From Nocardia carnea NBRC 14403 (GTDB taxonomy: Bacteria; Actinomycetota; Actinomycetes; Mycobacteriales; Mycobacteriaceae): 64,000 nt of DNA. The stretch lies in contig NZ_BAFV01000125.1 of NCBI RefSeq assembly GCF_000308515.1, positions 1 to 64,000 of the forward strand. Reading direction: 5' to 3'. Under the pieces are notes generated by a model. The model was not told the origin of the DNA. It saw only the letters and a program-made list of their open reading frames with translations, and did not search any database. Of the stretch, positions 50,201 through 58,691 are shown in pieces; within the stretch, counting starts at the first letter, position 1; each line of letters starts with the position of its first letter. The position numbers and the translations under genes were made by a program.

Positions 50201-51676
50201 ATGACCGCACAGCCGCAAGAGTGGATCCGGAACTTCGTCGACGGTGCGTTCGTCGACCCCGATCCGAACCGGGCGTTCGCCGCTGTCGATCCCGCCACCG
50301 GTGCCACCTTCGCGCAGGTCCACGAGGCAGACCGCGGCCTCGTGGACCGCGCTGTCGCGGCGGCCCGCGCCGCCCTCGCCGCAGGCTGGGCCGAACGGCC
50401 GGTCCGCGAGCGGGCCGACCTGTTGCGGCGCGCGGCGGACCGCATCGAGGAGCGTTTCGACGAGTTCGTCGCCGCCGAGATCGCCGACACCGGCAAACCG
50501 ATCACCCAGGCGCGCGAACTCGATATCGCCCGGGCGCCCGCCAATTTCCGTACCTTCGCCGATGTCGTCTCCGCCGCCGGGCAGGAGTCGTTTCTCACCG
50601 AAATGGGCGGGGGCCGCCGGGCCCTCAACTACGCGGTCCGCAAGCCGCTGGGAGTCGTCGCCGTCATCGTGCCGTGGAACCTCCCACTGCTGCTGCTCAC
50701 CTGGAAGGTCGCACCGGCCCTGGCATGCGGCAACGCGGTTGTCGTCAAACCCAGTGAGGACACCCCGTCCACAGCGACCCTGCTCGCGGAGGTCCTGGCC
50801 GAGGTCGGATTCCCGCGCGGCGTCTACAACGTCGTACACGGGTTCGGTGCCGGCTCCGCCGGCGCGTTCCTCACCGAGGACCCGCACATCGACGGCGTGA
50901 CGTTCACCGGGTCGTCGGCGACCGGCTCACACGTGATGAAGACGGTGGCTCCCCGGGTGCGGCCGGTGTCCTTCGAACTGGGCGGAAAGAACGCGGCCGT
51001 CGTTTTCGACGATGTCTGCCTGGACGAGGCGATCGACGGCCTGAGCCGGTCCATCTTCACCAACACCGGGCAGGTGTGCTTGTGCACCGAGCGGGTCTAC
51101 GTCCAGCGCGCTGTCTTCGGCGATATCGTGGCGGGCCTCGTCGAACGAGCCGGGCGGCTCCGCCTGGGCCGGCCCACCGACACAGCAACCACCACCGGTC
51201 CGCTGATCTCCCAGAAGCATCGGCAGAAAGTGCAGGCCTATCTGGAGCTCGCCGAGGCGGAGGGCGCCGAGGTCCATACCGGCGGCGGCATCCCGGCGAT
51301 GGGTGCCGATCTCGACGGCGGCTCGTGGATCGAGCCCACGCTGTGGACGGGTCTCACCAACCGTGACCGGGTGCTGCGCGAGGAGATCTTCGGCCCCGTC
51401 GCCGCGCTCATCCCGTTCGATACCGAGGCCGAGGCCATTGCGCTCGCCAACGACACCGACTATGGGCTGGCCGCAGCAGTGTGGACGAACGACCTGCGAC
51501 GCGGGCATCGCGTCGCACAAGCCATGAACGTCGGCATGTCGTGGGTCAACACCTGGTTCCTCCGCGACTTGCGCTCCCCGTTCGGCGGCGTCGGGCTCTC
51601 CGGCATCGGACGCGAAGGTGGCGAGTCGTCGCTGCACTTCTACACCGAGCCGACCAACGTGTGCGTACAGCTGTGA
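50201..51676 (+). CDS. nbaE: 2-aminomuconate 6-semialdehyde dehydrogenase
   Basis: 491 residues, ATG start at 50201 with GGAGG upstream. Aldehyde dehydrogenase family: V-P-W-N-L-P-L-L-L (catalytic N), F-E-L-G-G-K-N-A-A (general base E) and N-T-G-Q-V-C-L-C-T-E (nucleophilic cysteine). It oxidises 2-aminomuconate (or 2-hydroxymuconate) 6-semialdehyde with NAD. The assignment to the amino pathway rests on the neighbouring deaminase, 3-hydroxyanthranilate dioxygenase and ACMS decarboxylase. First gene of a tight operon of five. Confidence 0.9.
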   Translation: MTAQPQEWIRNFVDGAFVDPDPNRAFAAVDPATGATFAQVHEADRGLVDRAVAAARAALAAGWAERPVRERADLLRRAADRIEERFDEFVAAEIADTGKPITQARELDIARAPANFRTFADVVSAAGQESFLTEMGGGRRALNYAVRKPLGVVAVIVPWNLPLLLLTWKVAPALACGNAVVVKPSEDTPSTATLLAEVLAEVGFPRGVYNVVHGFGAGSAGAFLTEDPHIDGVTFTGSSATGSHVMKTVAPRVRPVSFELGGKNAAVVFDDVCLDEAIDGLSRSIFTNTGQVCLCTERVYVQRAVFGDIVAGLVERAGRLRLGRPTDTATTTGPLISQKHRQKVQAYLELAEAEGAEVHTGGGIPAMGADLDGGSWIEPTLWTGLTNRDRVLREEIFGPVAALIPFDTEAEAIALANDTDYGLAAAVWTNDLRRGHRVAQAMNVGMSWVNTWFLRDLRSPFGGVGLSGIGREGGESSLHFYTEPTNVCVQL

Positions 51677-51714
51677 CGGCGCCGGAACACCCACGAAAAT
51701 ACCTGGAGCAAGAA

Positions 51715-52521
51715 ATGACGAACTCCACGACAGCGAGCCCTGACGACATCGAGGCGCTGGCGCGCCGGCTCGACAACGCGCAGAGGTCGAGGACCGACAC
51801 CCTCAGCCTCGAAGAAGACGCATCGCTGGGCATCGACCTCGATGTCGACATCGCATACCTGGTGCAGGAGGCGCTCGTCGGGTTGCGGACCATGCGCGGT
51901 GAGACCGTCGTCGGGGTGAAACTGGGCTTCACCAGCAAGGCGAAGATGGCGCAGATGGGAGTGTCCGACGTGATCGTCGGGCGGATCACCGATGCGATGC
52001 AGGTGTCCGACGGCGGCGACACCGATCTGCGGGGCTACATCCATCCGAAGGTGGAACCCGAGGTGGCCTACCGGATCGGTCGCGACATCACCTTTGCCGA
52101 CCTCGACGACCCGGACACCGATATCGTGGCCTGTGTCGACGCGATCGCGCCCGCCCTCGAGATCATCGACTCGCGCTACCGCGACTTCCGATTCACCTAC
52201 GCCGATGTCGTCGCCGACAACACCTCGGCCGCCGGCTTCGCCGTGGGCACGTGGCGCCCGATGCGCGAGGCCGCCGACCGTGCGGTGCGACTGCGTGTCG
52301 GCGACGAGCAGACCACCGGAACCACGGCGGCGATCCTCGGCGACCCGCAAGCAGCACTCCACGCGCTGCTCGATATGTGCCGCCGCCGGCGGATCCCGCT
52401 ACACGCCGGATACGTGGTGCTCGCCGGCGCGGCAACCGCGGCGATGCCGCTGACCGAAGCGACCGCGGAGTGCGCGATCGCCGGGATCGGGACCGTGAGC
52501 CTGACCGGTGTTCGACGATGA
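51715..52521 (+). CDS. nbaG: 4-oxalocrotonate decarboxylase / 2-oxopent-4-enoate hydratase family
   Basis: 268 residues from ATG 51715 (TGGAGCAAG upstream). FAH-like fold: K-L-G-F-T-S-K-A-K near residue 67 and the metal site H-P-K-V-E-P-E-V-A near residue 105, where E-x-E binds the metal. The decarboxylase and the hydratase are homologous; operon content (a deaminase that makes 4-oxalocrotonate) favours the decarboxylase. Its stop overlaps an ATG of the next frame (ATGA). Confidence 0.86.
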   Translation: MTNSTTASPDDIEALARRLDNAQRSRTDTLSLEEDASLGIDLDVDIAYLVQEALVGLRTMRGETVVGVKLGFTSKAKMAQMGVSDVIVGRITDAMQVSDGGDTDLRGYIHPKVEPEVAYRIGRDITFADLDDPDTDIVACVDAIAPALEIIDSRYRDFRFTYADVVADNTSAAGFAVGTWRPMREAADRAVRLRVGDEQTTGTTAAILGDPQAALHALLDMCRRRRIPLHAGYVVLAGAATAAMPLTEATAECAIAGIGTVSLTGVRR

Positions 52522-52547
52522 CGCAGAACGATGAGGGAGAACGTACC

Positions 52548-53018
52548 GTGACGAACAACGCCGATGTATCCGCCGGCGGTCGACCGGGACAGGGAGCCGA
52601 TTCCGGTAGCGCAGTCCTCACCGGCCACGCCGTGCCCCGCGGACGATTCCCGCACGTCAAAGTCGTCGGGGATCTCATCTTCGTTTCCGGAACCAGCTCG
52701 CGCCGGCCCGACAACACGTTCGTCGGTGTCGAGGTCGACGAGATGGGTACCACCGACCTCGACATCCGCGCACAGACCCGCGCTGTCATCGAGAATATCC
52801 GTGGGATTCTCCGCGAGGTCGGCGCAGGACTCGAAGACGTCGCGCAGATCACGACCTACCTGGTATCGATGAACGATTTCGGTGGTTACAACGAGGCGTA
52901 CAGCGAGTACTTCGACGAGTCCGGGCCTACCCGGACAACCGTGGCCGTGCACCAGCTGCCGCACCCGCACCTGTTGATCGAGATCCAGGCGATCGCGCAT
53001 CGGCCCACGGCCACCTGA
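52548..53018 (+). CDS. nbaF: 2-aminomuconate deaminase (RidA family)
   Basis: 156 residues from GTG 52548, preceded by GAGGGAGAAC; an ATG at 52518 overlaps the upstream stop and would add ten residues. RidA/YjgF fold: V-G-D-L-I-F-V-S-G-T-S-S-R-R near residue 40 and Q-I-T-T-Y-L-V-S-M-N-D-F near residue 100. In this operon setting it should deaminate 2-aminomuconate to 4-oxalocrotonate. A purely generic enamine deaminase cannot be excluded from sequence alone. Confidence 0.87.
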   Translation: MTNNADVSAGGRPGQGADSGSAVLTGHAVPRGRFPHVKVVGDLIFVSGTSSRRPDNTFVGVEVDEMGTTDLDIRAQTRAVIENIRGILREVGAGLEDVAQITTYLVSMNDFGGYNEAYSEYFDESGPTRTTVAVHQLPHPHLLIEIQAIAHRPTAT

Positions 53019-53075
53019 GCCGGTTTCGGAACGGACTCACCGCACCACCCCCACAAGCGATTTGGAGTAGACGCC

Positions 53076-53597
53076 ATGACCCGTATTCCGGAGGTCATCA
53101 ATTTCCATGGTTGGATCGCCGAGCACGAGCACCTGCTGCAACCACCGGTCAACAACAGGACCATGGCGCTGGGCGAGGACTTCATCGTCCAGATCGTCGG
53201 AGGGCCGAACCAGCGCACCGACTACCACCGAGAACCGTACGAGGAGTGGTTCTTCCAGATCAAGGGAGATATCCACGTCAACATCATGACGGACGAGGGA
53301 CCGCGCAGGATCGACATCCGCGAGGGGGAATCCTGGTTGTTGCCCGGCAATGTGCCGCATTCGCCGCAGCGCCCCGACCCGGATTCGATCGGCCTCGTGA
53401 TCGAACGGGTCCGTCAGGAGGGCACCCTCGAGAAGTTCCAGTGGTACTGCCCCGAGTGTGACGCACTGGTCTACGAGATCGAGCTGCAGGTGCGCAGCAT
53501 CGTCGACGACCTTCCGCCCGTCTTCACGCAGTTCTACGCGGACGAGGCGGCGCACAAATGCCCGAGCTGCGGTGCCATCCACCCCGGGAAAGGCTGA
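53076..53597 (+). CDS. nbaC: 3-hydroxyanthranilate 3,4-dioxygenase
   Basis: 173 residues with ATG at 53076. The iron ligands align exactly with the known bacterial enzyme: H51, E57 (Y-H-R-E-P-Y-E-E) and H95 (G-N-V-P-H). Substrate arginines R47 and R99 and E110 are present. The C-terminal rubredoxin-like pair C125-x2-C128 and C162-x2-C165 is complete, a feature of the bacterial form. It opens the ring of 3-hydroxyanthranilate to 2-amino-3-carboxymuconate semialdehyde. This is the surest anchor for the cluster's role. Confidence 0.97.
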   Translation: MTRIPEVINFHGWIAEHEHLLQPPVNNRTMALGEDFIVQIVGGPNQRTDYHREPYEEWFFQIKGDIHVNIMTDEGPRRIDIREGESWLLPGNVPHSPQRPDPDSIGLVIERVRQEGTLEKFQWYCPECDALVYEIELQVRSIVDDLPPVFTQFYADEAAHKCPSCGAIHPGKG

Positions 53598-53598
53598 A

Positions 53599-54591
53599 GT
53601 GAACAACATCATCGACGTCCACACCCACTATGTCCCCCGAGGGTGGCCGGATATCAGTGCAGAGGCCGGCGCCGACGCACCGTGGCTGCGGATCGAATCC
53701 GAGCACGACGCCATGATCATGATGGGCACCAGGGAGTTCCGGCGGATCCAGTCGGACTGCTGGGATGCGGCGGTGCGCCTACGCGATATGGACACGGACG
53801 GGGTGCGTACTCAGGTCGTCTCGCCGACGCCGGCGTTCTTCAATTACGGGCGCACCGGCGAACAGGCTGCGAAGATCGCCCGCATCCTCAACGATCTCGC
53901 CCTCGAAATCACCGCGCCCGCGGGCGACCGGATGATCCCGTTCTGCCAGGTTCCATTGCAGGACACCGACCTGGCGTGCGCGGAACTCGACCGCTGCCTG
54001 GAGAACGGGCATCGCGGCGTGGAGATCGGAAACCACGTGGGTGACCGGGACCTGGACGACGAGGGCATCGTTACGTTCCTGCAGCACTGCGCAGACCGCG
54101 ATGTCCCCGTCTTCGTGCACCCGTGGGACATGCCCAGCTCCCCGCGCCTGGAACGGTGGATGTCGCGCTGGCTCACCTCGATGCCGGCGGAGACCCACCT
54201 GTCGATTCTGGCGTTGATCCTCGGCGGCGTGTTCGACCGCGTCGACGAACGCCTGAAGATCGCCTTCGCCCATGGCGGCGGCTCGTTCGCGTTCTGGCTC
54301 GGTCGCACGGAGAACGCCTGGCACGGCCGCAACGACATCATCGGAACCTCGGAGTTTCCGCCGTCTCACTACATCGGTCGCTTCTACGTGGACTCGGTGG
54401 TGTTCGACGAGCGCGCCCTGCGGGTGCTGGTCGACACCGTCGGCGCCGAACGGGTCATGGTCGGCAGCGACTACCCGTACCCACTGGGTGAGCGGCCCGT
54501 CGGTGAGGTGGTGCGCAAGAGCGAATTCCTGGGCGACACAACTCGCGACCTGATCACCCACCGCAACGCGGAAAGATTCCTGGGACTCTGA
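53599..54591 (+). CDS. nbaD: 2-amino-3-carboxymuconate 6-semialdehyde decarboxylase (ACMSD)
   Basis: 330 residues, GTG start at 53599 after GGGAAAGG, one base after the dioxygenase stop. Zinc ligands H8 and H10 (D-V-H-T-H), the barrel histidine in V-F-V-H-P-W, the catalytic histidine in F-A-H-G-G-G and the aspartate in V-G-S-D-Y-P-Y are all present. It decarboxylates the dioxygenase product and so prevents cyclisation to quinolinate. Last gene of the operon. Confidence 0.95.
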   Translation: MNNIIDVHTHYVPRGWPDISAEAGADAPWLRIESEHDAMIMMGTREFRRIQSDCWDAAVRLRDMDTDGVRTQVVSPTPAFFNYGRTGEQAAKIARILNDLALEITAPAGDRMIPFCQVPLQDTDLACAELDRCLENGHRGVEIGNHVGDRDLDDEGIVTFLQHCADRDVPVFVHPWDMPSSPRLERWMSRWLTSMPAETHLSILALILGGVFDRVDERLKIAFAHGGGSFAFWLGRTENAWHGRNDIIGTSEFPPSHYIGRFYVDSVVFDERALRVLVDTVGAERVMVGSDYPYPLGERPVGEVVRKSEFLGDTTRDLITHRNAERFLGL

Positions 54592-55277
54592 TCCAGCACT
54601 CGCGACGCCGCTCGAGAGTGCCCTTTTACGCATGGCCCCTGCGGGATTTCCGCCACCGTCATCCTCGACTCCGATCTCTGTCGTGCGCGCACCCGAGTCG
54701 AGCGCCGCGTCGAACAACCTGATCCGTACCCACAGCAGGTATATGCGCTCGACGCATATGCCCCGGGCCAGCCGACGTTCTGGAGAATCCGTGCAAGAGC
54801 TGCCCCGCCGGCTCGAAGGGAGCCGGCACCACTACCCGCTGCCGCAAAAGGAGATTGAACGCATATCGGGAGAACCTGCATCGCGTGGCCAAGGCAATGC
54901 GCGAAGCTTGGCCGGCACTGGCGACAACGCCTGCTGATCCGCGCTCCACGCACGAATACCCACCGCAGTTACCTGCCACCAAGCCAGCAACCAGTAATTT
55001 TGCGTGAGCGAACTGGTCCGTGAGGCTTAGGGGAGCCCACATCGAGTGAACTCCCCTCGGACTCGGCCCGGCTGGTTGTGCCAGTGAATTTCGGTGTCGT
55101 TCATCGGCGAAATCGGACACCGTGTGTGGCAGTGCAGCCGTGATCGTGACGGTGAATAGTGACGTCACTGCGCGCTCGTGACAACGGTCCGATGCCCCTC
55201 CTGGTTGTCGACGCGGAACCACTCACCACATGGTGAGCGCGGCCCAGCGTCCCCGCCGCCGGGCGCCCCGATCAGCG
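54592..55277. other. Long stretch without a convincing gene
   Basis: About 690 bases between the ACMSD gene and the convergent AraC gene. Several frames are open on both strands but none looks like a known protein. In one plus-strand frame a stretch ending near 55007 (N-A-Y-R-E-N-L-H-R-V-A-K-A-M-R-E-A-W) looks protein-like and may be the end of a decayed gene. Confidence 0.4.
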
Positions 55278-56075
55278 TCACTCCGGTGGGGCCGCGGTTG
55301 GCGGGCGGGGGGTCAGTAGTCGGTGCAGGGCAGTGGGGGTGTGGCCCAGGTGTTCGCAGACGGTGCGGGTCAGGTGTGCCTGGTCGGCGAAGCCGAGGTG
55401 TGCGGCGAGGTCGGCGAGGCCGGTTTCTCCGTCGGTGATCCGGTCGAGCGCCTGCCCGACCCGTATCCGGTTGCGGTAGCGGGTCAGCGTCACTCCCATG
55501 TGCTGGGAGAACACCCGGCTCAGCCGATACGGCGAAACCTTCAGCGATACGGCCAGAGACCGCAGCCCGCCCGATTCCGGTGCCCCGTTGATGATCGCGT
55601 CGCGGGCCGCGGTGACCAGCATTCGGTCGGCGGGGCGCGGCGGCGAGGTCGGCTGTTCGGCGGCGAGTGCGACGAGCCGGACCAGTTCCTCGGTCACCGC
55701 GTAGTCGATATCGCCGCCGGCGGCGGCAGTGAGCATGCGGCGGTGCGCGAGCTCGATCCGCGCATCGACGTAGACAGCCCGGGGGCCGACCTCACCTTCT
55801 AGAAGGCTGGGCTCGATGGTCACCGCGGTGCAGACGTCACCGCCGGCGGGGTGCGAGAATCCTTCCTCCTCACTCGGTGCGCCGAGGTAGCCGACAGTGC
55901 GGTCCAGATCGGCGAGTGCACCGTCGGCCTGGCGCCGGAACCGGCCTCGGCGCACGAGCACGAGCCGATGGTCGTCGCGGACTTCCGGAGCCGAGAAGTG
56001 GGTGTGGTCGGAGCGGCAGTTCACGGTGGTGACGGTGAACTCCGGCCGGGTGGCGAGGGTCGTGGCGGACAGCAC
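55278..56075 (-). CDS. AraC-family regulator
   Basis: 265 residues, GTG start at 56075. The C-terminal double helix-turn-helix (L-A-V-S-L-K-V-S-P-Y-R-L-S-R-V-F and L-A-A-H-L-G-F-A-D-Q-A-H-L-T-R) lies at about residues 165-250. The N-terminal part is cupin-like and may sense a ligand. It is divergent from the VOC/SRPBCC pair and probably controls them. The C-terminal eight residues are proline-rich. Confidence 0.9.
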   Translation of the reverse strand: MLSATTLATRPEFTVTTVNCRSDHTHFSAPEVRDDHRLVLVRRGRFRRQADGALADLDRTVGYLGAPSEEEGFSHPAGGDVCTAVTIEPSLLEGEVGPRAVYVDARIELAHRRMLTAAAGGDIDYAVTEELVRLVALAAEQPTSPPRPADRMLVTAARDAIINGAPESGGLRSLAVSLKVSPYRLSRVFSQHMGVTLTRYRNRIRVGQALDRITDGETGLADLAAHLGFADQAHLTRTVCEHLGHTPTALHRLLTPRPPTAAPPE

Positions 56076-56197
56076 TCACGAGAAAGTACGCCCTGGGTAC
56101 GACAAGAAACTGCCCGCAAAAATCTTCAAGACCTACGCGGGGTCGGGCACGGATGCTGAGACGGCAACACCGACTACGTCAGGGAGATAAACGAAAT

Positions 56198-56554
56198 ATG
56201 ACCGTCCACGCGAACCCAGTCGCGATCATCCTCGATTGTGCCTCACCGAAGGTGATGGCGGAGTTCTACCGCGAGGTCACCGGCTGGAAGATCACCCATC
56301 TGGACGACGATTCGGCCTACTTGGGTGAGGGCCCGATCCAGCTCGCGTTCCAGCGAGTCGAGGGATATCAGGGTCCCGGCTGGCCCGATACCGGCAAGCA
56401 TGCCCACCTCGACTTCACGGTCGCGGATGTGGAAACCGCTACCGAGCGGCTGCGCACGTTGGGCGCGACCGTTCCCGAGTTCCAGCCGGGACAAGGGCAG
56501 TGGACGGTTCTCGCCGATCCCGAAGGCCATCTGTTCTGCCTCGCCGCTGCCTGA
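56198..56554 (+). CDS. VOC-family (glyoxalase-like) protein
   Basis: 118 residues from ATG 56198 (AGGGAG upstream). Two beta-alpha-beta-beta-beta modules; C-A-S-P-K-V-M-A-E-F-Y starts the first and H-A-H-L-D-F-T-V-A-D the second, with D-P-E-G-H-L-F at the end. The pattern matches the small actinobacterial VOC group (glyoxalase/bleomycin-resistance-like). Substrate unknown. It lies 13 bp before the SRPBCC gene. Confidence 0.88.
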   Translation: MTVHANPVAIILDCASPKVMAEFYREVTGWKITHLDDDSAYLGEGPIQLAFQRVEGYQGPGWPDTGKHAHLDFTVADVETATERLRTLGATVPEFQPGQGQWTVLADPEGHLFCLAAA

Positions 56555-56567
56555 TCAGGAGGATCCC

Positions 56568-56987
56568 ATGGCATCCATTCACAAAGAATTCGTCGTCGAC
56601 GCCACCCCTGAGCAAGTCTGGGATGTGCTCGCCGATTTCGGCGCGGTGCACGAGCGCCTCGCCCCGGGTTTCGTCACCGATACCCGCGTAGACGCCGACA
56701 CCCGCACAGTCACCTTCGCCGACGGCACCATCGTCGCCGAACGACTCATCGATCTCGACCCGGTGAGCAAACGGGTCGCCTACTCGGTGGTCGGCGGGCA
56801 TCTTCACCCCGCCCATCACCATGCCTCGATGCAGGCCCTGCCCGCCGAGAACGGCAAAACCCTGTTCGTCTGGCACACCGATGTCCTGCCCGAGGCCCTC
56901 GCCACACCGATCGCCGAATCCGTCGACCAGGGATCGACCGTCATACAACGGGCACTGGAGACGGCAGCAACCGCAGACCAGCGATAG
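56568..56987 (+). CDS. SRPBCC-family protein
   Basis: 139 residues from ATG 56568 with AGGAGG upstream. START/PYR1-like fold: F-V-V-D-A-T-P-E-Q-V-W-D-V-L-A-D-F near the N-terminus and the long C-terminal helix with S-T-V-I-Q-R-A-L-E-T. It binds a hydrophobic ligand in a deep pocket; enzyme or carrier role unknown. Co-transcribed with the VOC gene. Confidence 0.88.
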   Translation: MASIHKEFVVDATPEQVWDVLADFGAVHERLAPGFVTDTRVDADTRTVTFADGTIVAERLIDLDPVSKRVAYSVVGGHLHPAHHHASMQALPAENGKTLFVWHTDVLPEALATPIAESVDQGSTVIQRALETAATADQR

Positions 56988-57229
56988 TGGCGTAGCCACC
57001 GGCCGAGAGGTGCGGGCGGCAATCCGGGTCAGCTTTCCACCGCTATGGCGTCCATCTTCGCTGAGGCCGACAACGAAAGGGACCGAGATGCTCGAACAAC
57101 CCAGTGCAGCACCCGAGGGGGCGCCGGGCGCGTGGCCTAGTGCGGCGAGCAGCGCCGGCGCCCTTGAACCGATATAGCCATTCGGGCAACCACTCGCAGA
57201 GTTCAGTTTGTGCACGGAGAATCGACCGT

Positions 57230-58063
57230 ATGACTGGTCTCGTGCTCACGCCCGAACGACGAAACGAACTGGCTGCGTTGCTCGATGACGGGGAGCGGTT
57301 GAAGGACGAGTATCCGAAGGTCGCGGAGTATCTGGATACGGCTCCGATGCTTTCGGGTACTGAGAATCCGGAGGCCGATGCGGCGTTCGATCTGCGGTTC
57401 GTGCATTACCTGGCCGGTGGTGAGTCGGCGTCGGGGAATCCGTACTGGGATGTCGTCGGGCCTTCGACCGGGGTGGAGGGTGACCGCCGGGTGGTGAACG
57501 GTGGTAGCGCCAACGGCAGCGTTCGGCTGGGGTTCGCGCAGACGATCTTGCAGGCTGCCTATGCCTACGCGGTCCCGTCGCCGGAGACGATCGAGTGGAT
57601 TGCGGCCTTCAGCGGCGGGCAGACGGTTGTCGAGCTCGGAGCGGGACGTGGTTACTGGGCTCGACTGTTGGCGGATCAGGGATCGACGGTCCGGGCGTTC
57701 GACTCCGAACCGCCGGATTCGATCGCGAACCCGTCGTTTCCCGGGGCCAGTGGGCAACGGGATGTCTGGTTCCCGGTGGAGGGCTTGGAAGGGTTCGATT
57801 CCGCGTTGGATGGCGACTCGGTTCTGTTTCTGTGCTGGCCGCCTGGATGGGGTGATCCGATGGCGTCCGAAGCGTTGAAGTTGTTCGAGTCGCGTGGTGG
57901 CCGGCGCGTGGTCTACGTCGGGGAGCCGAAGGGTGGTAAGACCGGCGATGACGCATTCTTCGATCGGCTGTCCGATGCTTGGATGATCGAATCGGAAGAT
58001 TCACAGTATGTTTCGTGGTGGAACCTCGGAGATGTGGCTCGAGGCTGGGTGTTGCGGGGATAG
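57230..58063 (+). CDS. SAM-methyltransferase-like protein
   Basis: 277 residues from ATG 57230; the frame extends to 57104. The SAM-binding motif V-V-E-L-G-A-G-R-G-Y-W-A-R-L-L appears at about residue 132, followed by the acidic A-F-D-S-E and, after a strand, V-L-F-L-C-W-P-P. The N-terminal 110 residues are a separate helical part that I do not recognise. The P-P near the active site recalls N-methyltransferases, but no substrate can be named. Confidence 0.75.
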   Translation: MTGLVLTPERRNELAALLDDGERLKDEYPKVAEYLDTAPMLSGTENPEADAAFDLRFVHYLAGGESASGNPYWDVVGPSTGVEGDRRVVNGGSANGSVRLGFAQTILQAAYAYAVPSPETIEWIAAFSGGQTVVELGAGRGYWARLLADQGSTVRAFDSEPPDSIANPSFPGASGQRDVWFPVEGLEGFDSALDGDSVLFLCWPPGWGDPMASEALKLFESRGGRRVVYVGEPKGGKTGDDAFFDRLSDAWMIESEDSQYVSWWNLGDVARGWVLRG

Positions 58064-58126
58064 GGCGGACAATATGAAGTATGGCCCGGTCGAACGCCAG
58101 AGCGCCCGCCGATGGCGCCGGGCCGC

Positions 58127-58312
58127 CTAACCGTTCGACAGTGCGGTGATCGCGGATTGCAGGCCGCGTGCGAGCGCGGTGATAGTCGTGGCCTCCCACA
58201 GCGGTGCGGCGTAGCGGATCTCGCCGTGGATGCCGGCCGGTCGCTCGTACGCCGCGACGGCCTGCTCGAAGCTGTCGAACTCGATCAGGATGGTGCGCTG
58301 TCCGCTGCGCAA
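58127..58312 (-). pseudogene. Fragment resembling DUF1330
   Basis: 61 codons beginning at a TTG directly after a stop. R-T-I-L-I-E-F-D-S-F-E-Q-A-V-A-A-Y-E is typical of the middle of DUF1330 proteins (about 95 residues), but the N-terminal strand is missing and the sequence after the tyrosine no longer matches. Probably a decayed remnant. Confidence 0.4.
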
Positions 58313-58691
58313 TCAGCGCTGGCCAGCGATGACTACGCGTCCCCATCGCTGGAAATATCGGGGGCGACGCAGGCACTGGCGCGGACCGATACTGTCATGC
58401 CGAATCGGCCTACTGTCGTTCGGTGGGCCGACGGTGATGCGGAACGTGCTGTGGAACTTTGGATGGGCACCGGTGTCGTGGTGGCCCACCTGTCGACAAG
58501 GGGTGCGGGATGGCCCGAAACGGCGGGGAGATTACGGGCGTGGTCGACGAGATCGCGCGAGGCTGCCGGCCCTCGCGCCGGCAGCGGCTGCCGGTGTGGC
58601 CGTTGGCCTACCTTCGGCGCGGCGCCGGACCGGCCCGGACCCAGGAGTCAGCGGCGGCGGGCCGGCCTGGCGGACTCGGGCGAGTAGCGGT
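58313..58691. other. Stretch upstream of the WXG-like gene, no secure gene
   Basis: All three plus-strand frames are open in parts. One frame (ATG at 58513) codes for 60 residues and ends in an ATGA overlap with the gene at 58692, but the product (arginine- and glycine-rich) looks like no protein I know. It probably carries the promoter of the secretion-type genes that follow. Confidence 0.35.

Noticed and set aside
54632-54937. 101-residue plus-strand frame after the ACMSD gene
   Set aside because: No ribosome binding site, low-complexity Ser/Arg/Pro composition, no family resemblance.
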